Source: Candidozyma auris (Eukaryota > Ascomycota > Pichiomycetes > Serinales > Metschnikowiaceae). Taken from it: a DNA stretch of 64,000 nucleotides. Each line of letters begins with the position of its first letter. Within the stretch, counting starts at the first letter, position 1. The position numbers were made by a program, and so were the translations under genes. This document shows, one piece after another, positions 1 to 8,281 of the stretch. The notes beneath the pieces were generated by a model. That model saw only the letters and a list, made by a program, of their open reading frames with translations. It was not told where the DNA came from and did not search any database. The stretch is taken from assembly GCF_003013715.1 (NCBI RefSeq), contig NC_072817.1, positions 868,001 to 932,000 on the forward strand, read 5' to 3'.

Positions 1-335
1 TTTTCTGGAGCATCGACTCCACAGAGCCTTATCATTAGGGTTTCATTTTTCAACACCAGAGGTTTAGTCGGGATCTTGCGGAGCCACCCCCAACCTAGCA
101 AAACTCCTCCTGGTGTATGGTAAAACTTGAAGTTGTCTCCATCCCCCACTCTTGTCACTTTTCCGTACAACTTGCGTTTTCCCTCGAGAATGTTATGGCT
201 CAAGTCAAGATAGCTTCTTACTCGGCGAACGTAGCGAGAGTAGAATCTGTACGAGAGAGCTGCGGTGGCCGTGGCGCCTGCAGACATGAAGAGCACCTTT
301 GGGTGCAACAACGACACCTCGTCTTGTTTCCCCAT
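1..335 (-). CDS. LCL3: LCL3-like mitochondrial membrane nuclease (5' part, cut by left edge)
   Basis: The frame opens at an ATG at 335 and runs left off the window without a stop, so about 111 residues are visible. After a short N-terminus there is a hydrophobic stretch around residues 13-30, as expected for the membrane anchor of Lcl3. The start of a thermonuclease (TNase/SNase) fold follows, with the pattern [10 protein letters not shown], then HTPGG and GWGWLR, and near the edge RLCGVDAPE, which holds the active-site loop. These are hallmark blocks of the fungal Lcl3 family, a membrane-anchored, calcium-dependent-type endonuclease assigned to mitochondria in yeast. The catalytic C-terminal part lies outside the window. 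A TCACGTGA box sits about 60 bases upstream and a TGGCTGCGAAA element about 410 bases upstream. The identification is from recognised motifs, not a search. Confidence 0.88.
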   Translation of the reverse strand, partial: MGKQDEVSLLHPKVLFMSAGATATAALSYRFYSRYVRRVRSYLDLSHNILEGKRKLYGKVTRVGDGDNFKFYHTPGGVLLGWGWLRKIPTKPLVLKNETLMIRLCGVDAPE

Positions 336-395
336 GGGCGGTAGAAAGAGAGATCAAGATGGGAACGAAAGAGGTAACGGTCAACAGCATTGTGG

Positions 396-403
396 TCACG
401 TGA
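396..403. promoter_or_regulatory. TCACGTGA palindrome, candidate Cbf1 site
   Basis: A perfect 8-base palindrome about 60 bases upstream of the LCL3 ATG. Cbf1-type bHLH factors bind TCACGTGA in yeasts; use here is inferred. Confidence 0.4.
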
Positions 404-742
404 TATGATATGAAAATGGCAAGCTCTTGGTTCGACTGAACAACGGCTGAAGCAAACAGGAAGAATATAGCTTTGGCATTTGATGAACTTGGCAGTCTTG
501 ACTTGTTTTGGATACCCGGTGTGGTGTTTTGGGACGATGGATGTCATATTGGTGTAAATGTGTGAGGGAAGTGAGAGAAAATATAGATGTCGAAGGGTAG
601 CAAATCGGGAGATGCCTGGGCTGGTAGGAGTCAATTTCGATATTAAAAAGAGTTTTTCTAAAGGGTGGAAAATAACTTAGGCTTAGCAAGTTTGTGTGTT
701 AACTATATATATTCAATAGAAGGTTCAGTAGAAGGTTTCATT

Positions 743-753
743 TTTCGCAGCCA
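743..753 (-). promoter_or_regulatory. TGGCTGCGAAA promoter element
   Basis: An exact copy of the recurrent element, about 408 bases upstream of LCL3 and on the LCL3 coding strand. Confidence 0.5.
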
Positions 754-1784
754 TACCGCTCGAAGCGGAATACACTGAGAATGTAGAGTTCAAGAGCAGT
801 TTCGGCTTGGTAGTCGAGTTGTATAGAATCAAGTGTTTTATGAGTGAAGTTGTGATCCAGCACAGTCCGAGAGAGGGTAAAAGAAAAAAAAAAAAAAAAA
901 AACTCGTATTTCTGAGCCAATTACTCTTTCAGGCCTTAGAGAGATTACTGTTCTTTTGAGAAGTGGTCCACGTCACATTGCCGCTCCCAGCCAAAGCACC
1001 TAAACCAAGTCACGTTATCGATCAGACTACTTACTCTTTTTATTACTATGTTCATTGAAGCTGAAACTCAATCGTACTTGATCAATGTCCCTATCTTTAG
1101 GAATAGTTCATAGCAGATGTAGTTCCATGCAAAGCAAATGACATAAACTGCCGAAAAGAGTTTTCGAAATTTCTCAGTAGATCTTTGAAATGCTTCATTT
1201 TATTCCCTTCTCGATCTGACATTTGGAGGAAGGCTTTGTAAACCATCCCCGGCCACTTCTATGGAATAGAGAGACAGACCAACTAGACCTTACTGACAGA
1301 CCCGAAATAGACACGTACAAATCAAGCAATAGCATTTAAGCAGCAACACCAAATTACAAAACCCTAGCAAGAATACGAGTCTAATATCCTCAGATCAAGC
1401 GCAGTCTCATTTCAACTCTTTCTTAATGCGCTTCGTCATACAATTCAATTTTGCACCCATTTACATCGGCCCCATGTCCCACCAGTAGCAGAAAAAAACC
1501 GCCAAGATCGGAGCCAATCCCAGTCCAATTTTCAATTATCAACCATTTTTCCCTTTACCCACCTTTGCCCACACATTTTATTTCCCCCACTCATATCGAC
1601 TCCTTCTGGATCCCGCACTGGGCCGCGATCACTAACCGAGCATACCACTTCATACTCACTATATACCACTGCCGCTCACGGCTACATACTACTCACTACT
1701 CCCACAACAACCCACCCAACAACTGCCACACGACAACCACCAATCATCAACTTTGTCTCACCAACATAAACATCTAAAAAAGAA

Positions 1785-2852
1785 ATGCTACCTGATGGGG
1801 AGTACGAGATCGACTTGCTGGTATTAGGGCTGGATCAGTCTGCCTCTGCCACACCCATGGCGCTTCGATACGGCTTTGTGCCTGACTCCATGAGCCAAAG
1901 CGCACCTTTAAAGCTTTACAGAGACGAGACAACTTGTGTGCTCGAGGCACAGTCGACATCTCGCAAGGCAGCGTCTTCAGTGATCTTCGAGGGTGTACAG
2001 CAGCGGCAGAGGCCTGGAAACGCCAGTAATGGTGATTCGTTCTACTTGTCCATTCGTGAGGGGCTGCTGGGAGTCAAAGTGCTGCTACAGCAGCTTTCTA
2101 ACACAATCAGGATGAGCAAGAGTCGAAACGCTGAGAAGTGGAGAGGGGAAATTGCCCAATGGGAGAGGGTTTCGAAGGAGGTCGTGGAGGTTCCCAACGT
2201 CAGTTCCTTGCAGCAGCCGGCTGGTGTAAGGCAATCAAAGAATGAAACCAAAGACTTGAAGAAGAAAGAAAGTGATTTGAAGAAGAGCGACGGTGTAAAC
2301 AAGAAGGTAGAGAGTGGGAAGAAGGTGGAGAGTGTCAGCAGACCCAAAAAGGCTGCAAAGCGCCCACCTACAATTACTCCGGAGAAGGAGATCATCAACA
2401 TGTCTGATTTTGAGGATATAGAGAGTGACACAGATAAGCCAGATCTCATGGCTGAGGATGTGCTAGTGCCACGGAAAAGTAAGACGGAGTCTGCGTCAAA
2501 ACCGAAGAAGCGACAGAAGCCGACAAAAGCGACCAAGAAGAGCTCCGAAGATATTGATGACGACGATTTCAAGGATCTCGAAGACCAGTTACAGGAGGTG
2601 TTAGAATCAACTGCGTCAGAGGAGCTGCCCAATACGTTCGGCAACAGCTTTTCAGAGAGTGACGAGGACGAGGACGATGAAGGCCAGAGGGGCCAGCAGC
2701 AGCACGGTATTGTCATAGATATGGCTGATGAAGATTCAGCACCAAAACAAAAGGCATTTGGCACCACTGCTCCAAAGGGAAAGCCCATGAGTCTAAGAGA
2801 GCTTTACGGTGGAAGCAAGGCAGAAGACTTCAGCTCTAGCGAGGAGGAGTAA
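1785..2852 (+). CDS. EAF-like RNA polymerase II elongation factor
   Basis: A 355-residue protein. Residues 1-125 resemble the ELL-associated factor (EAF) N-terminal domain: LRYGFVPDSM, a YRDETTCVLEAQ strand, VIFEGVQ, and finally LQQLSNTIRMSKSR, which matches the family's ending of LxxLSSNIRVxKxR. The rest is a lysine-rich linker followed by a long acidic, serine-rich tail (SESDEDEDDEGQ and SSSEEE), as in EAF activators. In fission yeast and animals EAF pairs with ELL to stimulate Pol II elongation in the nucleus; S. cerevisiae lacks it. Three CTG codons in the core read as Leu under the standard code and as Ser in CTG-clade yeasts, which gives a more hydrophilic loop. The ATG at 1785 lies just after a stop-rich leader. 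The family is fairly sure; the partner and function are inferred. Confidence 0.75.
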   Translation: MLPDGEYEIDLLVLGLDQSASATPMALRYGFVPDSMSQSAPLKLYRDETTCVLEAQSTSRKAASSVIFEGVQQRQRPGNASNGDSFYLSIREGLLGVKVLLQQLSNTIRMSKSRNAEKWRGEIAQWERVSKEVVEVPNVSSLQQPAGVRQSKNETKDLKKKESDLKKSDGVNKKVESGKKVESVSRPKKAAKRPPTITPEKEIINMSDFEDIESDTDKPDLMAEDVLVPRKSKTESASKPKKRQKPTKATKKSSEDIDDDDFKDLEDQLQEVLESTASEELPNTFGNSFSESDEDEDDEGQRGQQQHGIVIDMADEDSAPKQKAFGTTAPKGKPMSLRELYGGSKAEDFSSSEEE

Positions 2853-3026
2853 AAGCCGTTGAGGGGAAAAGCTACTGAACTGCTCCTACCCGTCAACAAC
2901 AATAAAGTCAATCAGCATATACAATACAAAAACGAATTGAGCGATTTGTCCCACTCTCATTATCTCCGGTAGAATATAGGTATATTCGCACCCACATTTT
3001 TCTGAGCACTAAACCACACTTTCTTT

Positions 3027-3614
3027 ATGGATACAACCAGCTACAACTGTCTAAACGACAGGATCTTGAAACTAGAACTACAAGTTGGCGATAACAGTAC
3101 AAACAAATGCAACCACGGCCAATCTTTGGCTGCTGAGGTGGCAGAACTACTGGCCAAAGTTGAGCGCTTTTACAAGGCCAATGGAGAATTACAGACACTT
3201 GAGAGGATCCTTGAGACAGTGAATGATCCGAAAAAGCATGTGGCCGAGATCAAAAGCAGAAATGATAAGGTTTCTGAAGCTGAAAAGCAAGAAATGCTTT
3301 TGGCGAAGTTTCCAGCAATTCGTGAAGCATACACGAACTTGTCGGAGCTACTGATGCTTGACATTCCGCAGCTTTCGGCTGAGATCGTGAAGAGGATAGA
3401 CTTGACGCTGGTCAAAGAGAAAGAGGAAGCCATTGAGGCAATTGTGAGGGCGTACCATGTGTTGGTGGTGAAGAACAGTATTGTTTTTGAGAAGTACATG
3501 GCGTTGATGGAGCGAGAGAATAACTTTTGGATCAACGTGGAGAGGAAGCTAAACGAGATGAGGCTCCGCCTTGACATGTTGGAGGATAAGGAATTAAAGG
3601 AGAAAGGAGTGTGA
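3027..3614 (+). CDS. Probable dynactin p24 / Ldb18-like coiled-coil protein
   Basis: A 195-residue, almost entirely helical, Lys/Glu-rich protein with no membrane segment. It starts with LNDRILKLELQVGD, which resembles the 'RVxxLExxV' beginning of dynactin p22/p24 subunits. A mid-protein stretch, KQEMLLAKFPAIREAYTNLSELLMLDIP, corresponds to the family's 'K..iLa..p.i......L..L' block. The C-terminal helix holds FEKYMALMERENNFW. The length is close to yeast Ldb18 (about 180). That protein is a dynactin component and would act with dynein at microtubule plus ends and the cell cortex. This is a pattern-level match to a poorly conserved family, so another small coiled-coil protein (for example a kinetochore subunit) remains possible. 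A tRNA gene follows about 45 bases after the stop, on the other strand. Confidence 0.5.
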   Translation: MDTTSYNCLNDRILKLELQVGDNSTNKCNHGQSLAAEVAELLAKVERFYKANGELQTLERILETVNDPKKHVAEIKSRNDKVSEAEKQEMLLAKFPAIREAYTNLSELLMLDIPQLSAEIVKRIDLTLVKEKEEAIEAIVRAYHVLVVKNSIVFEKYMALMERENNFWINVERKLNEMRLRLDMLEDKELKEKGV

Positions 3615-3642
3615 TCTGCTGGCAGATGAATAATTAGAGAAT

Positions 3643-3656
3643 AAAAAGAAAAAAAT
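3643..3656 (-). terminator. Pol III T-run terminator of tRNA-Ala
   Basis: Immediately 3' of the tRNA on its own strand are two T-runs, of seven and five bases, separated by a C. This is a standard RNA polymerase III stop. Confidence 0.8.
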
Positions 3657-3659
3657 AAT

Positions 3660-3732
3660 TGGACGAGTCCGGATTCGAACCGGAGACCTTTCGCATGCTA
3701 AGCGAACGCGCTACCAACTACGCCACACGCCC
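3660..3732 (-). tRNA. tRNA-Ala (anticodon AGC)
   Basis: The minus strand reads GGGCGTGTGGCGTAGTTGG at the 5' end (A box). The anticodon arm is TTCGCTTAGCATGCGAA, with AGC in the loop. The B box is GGTTCGAATCC, and the 3' acceptor strand ends in TCGTCC with A as discriminator base. The four-arm fold closes well, there is no intron, and the sequence is very close to budding-yeast tRNA-Ala(AGC). It lies between two plus-strand genes and will be transcribed by Pol III from internal boxes. Confidence 0.97.
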
Positions 3733-3786
3733 TGTTGGTGTAGGGAGGTTGTTCTTGTTTGCATCTATCATAATATAGTCGCACGC

Positions 3787-3794
3787 TCACGTGA
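3787..3794. promoter_or_regulatory. TCACGTGA palindrome
   Basis: A candidate bHLH (Cbf1-type) site about 55 bases upstream of the tRNA and 220 bases upstream of SHE3. It could serve either; function is inferred. Confidence 0.35.
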
Positions 3795-3875
3795 CTCTCT
3801 ATCATGTGAAAAGTAATGAAAGAGCCGAGTCCCATGAAATCAGCCTGTTTCACCTGCAGTCCGCCTATCCCACGA

Positions 3876-3886
3876 CGGCTGCGAAA
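3876..3886 (+). promoter_or_regulatory. (C)GGCTGCGAAA promoter element
   Basis: The 10-base core is exact and the first base is C instead of T. It lies 127 bases upstream of the SHE3 ATG. Confidence 0.45.
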
Positions 3887-4012
3887 TGTAAACAAAAAGG
3901 TCTTAACACATAGCCAAGTGTTGAAAAGATCACCAGCCAATACTTATTCCGCATCATTTCACTCTGTTGAGCAACTAGAGCCGAACTGAAGCGAGTTACA
4001 AGCCCAAAGAAA

Positions 4013-5206
4013 ATGGAGAGTCCTACAAAGAAGTCCACGTCCAGAGTCATCGAGCAGCTCCAGCATGAAATCGACAAATTGAAGAGCGAGTTGGAAGGCT
4101 TGAGAGAGTCGAATCAACTGTACAAGAAAAGATACGACTTGTTAAGCAAGAAGAACGACTCTCTAGTGGATCAGTTAGCAAATGCCAAACACGAGAACGA
4201 CATGATTGGGGCGCTTTTGAAAAGAAAAGAGCGTCGTATAGCCGACTTGGAAGAGGAGTTCAACGACGTGCACTCGTCGAACGAGAATTTGAAACTAGCC
4301 AATAAGAACTTAAAAATCAGGTGTGACAACTTGCAAGAGTCTCTGGCCACGTCCACGGCCGAGCACGAGCGGTTGAAGATCGCCTACGACGCCTTGATCG
4401 CATCTCAGCACGAGTATAAGCGCCACTATCAACAGGAGATGGACGGGCTCTACCGCCTGTTTGAAGTCTACAAGAAGGAACTGGCGAGAACCATTGACGA
4501 CTTGTCGGCAAAGTTGGATAGTAACGATAAGGATTACGACACTTTGCTTGAAAGTCTCACCGCCAAACGGAAGTCTATGGATAACATCAATGTGAATAAG
4601 AACAAGGCCATTTTGCTGCTCTTGGTTTCGCTTGCAAAAGCAGCCAAGGTGCACGGGGAGGAGTCGAAGGAAATTTTACTGGAGAACGTCGATGTGGTTT
4701 CCTCTCTCAAGGAGAAGTATCCTGACTTGAAGGAGAAAATTAAAGAAAGAGAGAAGATCGATGTGGATATAGAGAGCATCTTGCTGACGGCCAGCGAGAG
4801 TTTAAGCACCTCATTCGGCGATATCGATATCGATGGTAAACCTTCTGGCCAACGCAATGCGTCTCTGAGAAGAAGAAGAGGCAACACCAGCAGCAGTAAC
4901 AACAAGAGAAATTCAATGAGGCTCGACTCTCCGGAGCCAGGCACCACCATTGCTCTTCCCAAGCAAAGATACACCCTGTCTTCAGGAAGCCGAAACATGA
5001 GCTCTTCTGGCAACTCCCAAAGCCGTTCGGGAAGCAGAAGCAACAGAAACTCGCAGATCTTCCCCAACGATAACAACAACCAACATACCCCGAATAAGAA
5101 TAAGAGGAGGCTGTTTTACGGTGGCAGCAGTAATTTCAACAGCGGTGGTTTCGACTCGAATAGAAAGACCCTGCGCAAGGTCTCGTCAGAAACTGCCAAG
5201 GCCTAA
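4013..5206 (+). CDS. SHE3: She3, myosin-mRNA transport adaptor
   Basis: A 397-residue protein. Residues 10-180 form a continuous coiled coil carrying the highly conserved fungal She3 blocks SLVDQLANAKHENDMI, LLKRKERRIADLEEEF, NKNLKIRCDNLQES and ERLKIAYDALIASQHEYK. The C-terminal third is low-complexity and rich in Ser, Asn and Arg, matching the RNA-binding tail of She3. In yeasts She3 joins the type V myosin Myo4 to RNA cargo and moves mRNAs into the bud, or to hyphal tips in Candida. The start is the first ATG of the frame. It ends 40 bases from the convergent ASA1 gene. The assignment is strong because several blocks match the family nearly word for word. Confidence 0.95.
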   Translation: MESPTKKSTSRVIEQLQHEIDKLKSELEGLRESNQLYKKRYDLLSKKNDSLVDQLANAKHENDMIGALLKRKERRIADLEEEFNDVHSSNENLKLANKNLKIRCDNLQESLATSTAEHERLKIAYDALIASQHEYKRHYQQEMDGLYRLFEVYKKELARTIDDLSAKLDSNDKDYDTLLESLTAKRKSMDNINVNKNKAILLLLVSLAKAAKVHGEESKEILLENVDVVSSLKEKYPDLKEKIKEREKIDVDIESILLTASESLSTSFGDIDIDGKPSGQRNASLRRRRGNTSSSNNKRNSMRLDSPEPGTTIALPKQRYTLSSGSRNMSSSGNSQSRSGSRSNRNSQIFPNDNNNQHTPNKNKRRLFYGGSSNFNSGGFDSNRKTLRKVSSETAKA

Positions 5207-5246
5207 AAGTACATCATACCCCCATTCTAGCGTTTATTATAATACA

Positions 5247-6512
5247 TTACACCAGGTCAATGTTGTAAGCACTGATTAGATTATCCCCGTATCCTACAAA
5301 TAAGAGTGCACCCTGTCTACGCCGCTTTAAACGAAGAAGCTCCTTTCTGGACGTTGCTCCGGAGGCAACGGGCTCAAAAGGCAATAAGTATAAGCAAAGC
5401 GCTTTCGATGTTGGCTTGGAAACGTCGTTATTGTCATCATCGACTTTGATCCTCTCCATCCCTCTATCAAGACGATCCAACTCCTCTAAACTCTTTGTGT
5501 AAGTTTTGATGACTCCGTCCCAAAAAACGACATGAACGTATTGCCCGACTTGAATGCTCAGGATCCCAGAATGTCGAAGATTATGGGTGGAGATATCGAA
5601 GCTCATAGTTTCCTTTACATCTTCTAGGAGCTCTATCTTGGGCCTTCCAAGCAATGCACCGAGACCGCTAGGCTTTGAAGACTGTTCAGGCTCTCGGGGG
5701 TCCCCTGAAGCTAGCACTTGTTGAATGTCCCTGATCGAGACCACTATGAGCTTCTTGGAGGCAGAACCCGTATAGAGTTTTCGCTCTTCTGCATCGTACT
5801 CCAAAGAAAGCACCGGCTGAGGGTTGTGGCCGGAATATGTGAACACTTCAGTGACCTTGAGGTCCTTGTTGAGCACCAACAGCTCCGATTTCGAGCTCAG
5901 CACCGTGCTTTCATCACTCAACTTGAATCCCTTCACAGTTCCCGACTCATAGCCCACAAAGAGCAACGACAGAGACACGAATCGTAATTTCATGATGATG
6001 CCTTCGCCGTCTCGTTTCGTCTCGTCACTTCCACCGTTGCCTCCACCAACAGAGAATGCCTGAACAATTCTCAGTAGCGCAAACTTTTCTCCAGCACCCA
6101 GAAGAGCATATATGTCGAAACATTCTGAGGTTGTGGTAGAAACGGTAGCCAAGAGACCATCACTATAGTCGACATTGGCAAAGTTCAATGTATTCACTGG
6201 AATTTCCGTACATTTTGGTTTAGGCAAGCTCAGACTACCCATATGAGACAAATCCAGCTCAGCTGCCAATTCCTCCAAGTTCCATATCCTCACCGCCAGG
6301 TCTCTTCCCTGGGTCATTAGTCCTAGCTCTGTATCCACCATAGAGATGATCTGCCCATCGTGGGCTTTCCAGAAACCCAAAGGTCGTCTGACGTCCAAAT
6401 CCCATACTACAATCCAGCCTTCTCTATCACCAGACACAATTTTGTCCTGGAGCTTGCAGAAACAGGCAATTGGCGCCTTGTGGCCTCGTAGAGAGAAGTG
6501 TTTAGAGAGCAT
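5247..6512 (-). CDS. ASA1: Asa1, ASTRA-associated WD-repeat protein
   Basis: A 421-residue beta-propeller protein. The first repeat begins FSLRGHKAPIACFCKL and is followed by SGDREGWIVVWDLDVRRPLGFWKAHDGQI and then RDLAVRIWNLEELA, the characteristic opening of the fungal Asa1 (GNB1L-like) family. Later repeats include LFVGYESGTVKGF, VLSLEYDAEERKLYTGSASKKL and a C-terminal LLFVGYGDNLISAYNI. Asa1 is a subunit of the ASTRA complex (with Tra1 and the Ttt proteins), which helps mature PIKK-family kinases and is linked to chromatin. The length matches the family. It is convergent with SHE3 (40 bases apart) and divergent from AGX1. Confidence 0.9.
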   Translation of the reverse strand: MLSKHFSLRGHKAPIACFCKLQDKIVSGDREGWIVVWDLDVRRPLGFWKAHDGQIISMVDTELGLMTQGRDLAVRIWNLEELAAELDLSHMGSLSLPKPKCTEIPVNTLNFANVDYSDGLLATVSTTTSECFDIYALLGAGEKFALLRIVQAFSVGGGNGGSDETKRDGEGIIMKLRFVSLSLLFVGYESGTVKGFKLSDESTVLSSKSELLVLNKDLKVTEVFTYSGHNPQPVLSLEYDAEERKLYTGSASKKLIVVSIRDIQQVLASGDPREPEQSSKPSGLGALLGRPKIELLEDVKETMSFDISTHNLRHSGILSIQVGQYVHVVFWDGVIKTYTKSLEELDRLDRGMERIKVDDDNNDVSKPTSKALCLYLLPFEPVASGATSRKELLRLKRRRQGALLFVGYGDNLISAYNIDLV

Positions 6513-6701
6513 GGTGGTGGGTCGCAGCGAGGGACTTCACAGACTTAACTATGGGGAAAGAGCCGATCGAAGCAATTGTCGAGTACAACATTACAGTTTT
6601 AAAATAATCTGTGCAGAAAAGCCTTAATAAGGGACTTTTCTGTTGACATTGTGCAAGGGCTAGATTTTGGCTAGAGTGGTCGTAGCTGGTTGCAAAGGCA
6701 A

Positions 6702-6731
6702 TTGGCGGCCGTTGGCGGCAGTTGGCGGCAA
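6702..6731 (+). repeat. 3 x 10-bp tandem repeat (TTGGCGGCxx)
   Basis: Three consecutive 10-base units begin TTGGCGGC and differ only in the last two bases. They lie 190 bases upstream of the ASA1 ATG and could be a small operator array. No known factor is assigned. Confidence 0.6.
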
Positions 6732-7261
6732 TGGGCTAGTGTACTACACTCTGTGAGGCCAGGTGCTATGGCCGCAAAAGGGCCATTACCAGTCGGAATA
6801 GTATTCCCAAGACGGTAGGAGGAAAACCAAGGATCACGAATGGAAGTTCTCAATTGATTCTTGATGTTATCATTTAGATGAAATTGAATTAAGCTGAATC
6901 AATTTGCTCTACTTTCCCTTCGTGGTCTGCGTGTATTTGTGAGGAAATGTAGTCGTCTCTTCAGACAGCCAGACTACCAACTCTGTGATCCACGGCATGC
7001 ATAGTACGTAAAAGTACAAATTGTCCACTTAGGATTGGAATTATGTCATACTGATAATCTCCACCCATTGTCTTCTTCTCGCCAGTTTGTGTCTTTTGAG
7101 ACTTCACAACAGCATCCCGCTGACAAGATAATATTGACCCACACATTTGTTTGTAAAGATGCTTTCTGTGCAATTAGGGTATAACGCTGTAACGCATTAC
7201 GCTGACGAAACTTCAAATGATAGAGAGAACTTAATTTCGTTGCTGGGGGATTCCCCAGAAA

Positions 7262-7272
7262 TGGCTGCAAAA
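7262..7272 (+). promoter_or_regulatory. TGGCTGCAAAA variant element
   Basis: A variant copy (A for G at position 8), about 750 bases upstream of ASA1 and 1.1 kb upstream of AGX1. Confidence 0.35.
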
Positions 7273-8247
7273 CGTTACTACTACCCTGGAATGAGCGCAC
7301 CTAACGTCTGGTCCAAGTCAATATATACTATGTACATGGAGGATCAGAAATCAGGATCAGATATATGTAGCAGGCTTTTTCAAAGATTGTCATGAGTGAA
7401 TATCTTCTTCTTCACACTAGGTTGGGATACAGCGACTCCAACTCTATAATCATTGCCGCAAATGTGACAAATCGAAGGGCAGGACATGACACAGACCATA
7501 CTCCATCTCAGATTGCAATTCTTGGTGACTGGTTCTAAAAATGATACCTACACTGGTACTTCATAAACTCATTTTCAGAGCCCCACAATCAGTGTGCTTC
7601 TTATACTATCAAGGTGTAAATGTCCCTCACAGTCATCTGAGGAGCCGAGGAATTCGCAACCACCACGGAAAGCTCTCAAATAAACCAGACAATGAAAGCA
7701 ATGAAGAATTATGCAAAGCCAGAAATATTCACGAATCTACAACTCTCTGAAAACAAGAACAACAACAAAACCCCAAGTCTCTCCTTGCTACCCCCGGAAA
7801 CGGCTTCAACGGTTTTGGGTGCAAAACGCTTGTGAATTCCGCTCGCCATTAACGGCACCATCCAATCAGAAGCCTAGGCACTTTTTAGATTTCTCACCAT
7901 ATAAGCTCAATCTGTCTCTCTCTTTTTAAGGGAGCTTACTACTTTTCCAATTACCGGCTCTACCGCTACCATCCAAGCGTCCTATGCACTTGACTCTCAT
8001 TTGACTCAGAACCGGCTGGCCGGTCTCCTCCGCGATTCCACCTCCCAGTGAGAAACCAGCACCAGTGCACAATTCAACAAAAAAAAGCTGGAATTTCGTT
8101 AAACTGAATAGCCCATCATGTTCAGTGACCACAATTGCCTACGAAATTTTCTTTTCAATGCCAATTTCCACCTCAATTCTGCCATGTTCTGTATCCCCTT
8201 GGTTCGCCTCTCTGTGTGGAGACTGCACCGGCGCACCGGCCTGGCGA

Positions 8248-8253
8248 TATATA
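8248..8253 (+). promoter_or_regulatory. TATATA box of AGX1
   Basis: Only 29 bases upstream of the first in-frame ATG (8282) and 128 bases upstream of the second (8381). Yeast transcripts usually start 40-120 bases after TATA, so many would begin past the first ATG. Confidence 0.45.
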
Positions 8254-8281
8254 GATCCAGCGTTAACCACTCTTTTCTCTG

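Larger units (their letters stand above)
336..1784. other. Divergent intergenic region LCL3 / EAF-like gene
   Basis: This 1.45 kb stretch holds both promoters. It contains a TCACGTGA palindrome (396-403), a TTTCGCAGCCA element (743-753) and an A-run near 883-902. The open stretches here lack codon structure or family resemblance, and I see no RNA gene. Confidence 0.6.
6513..8280. other. Intergenic region ASA1 / AGX1 (1.8 kb)
   Basis: A divergent promoter region. It holds three tandem copies of a 10-base TTGGCGGC-containing unit (6702-6731), a TGGCTGCAAAA variant element (7262-7272) and a TATA-like run at 8248-8253. An 82-codon frame at 7147-7395 has no family resemblance and overlaps the element, so I do not call it. 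Confidence 0.55.

Noticed and set aside
1451..1777. 108-codon frame rich in His, Pro and Thr before the EAF-like gene
   Set aside because: C/A-rich leader sequence; the real gene starts right after it in another frame.
7147..7395. 82-codon plus-strand frame upstream of AGX1
   Set aside because: No family signal, ordinary length for chance, and it overlaps a copy of the promoter element.
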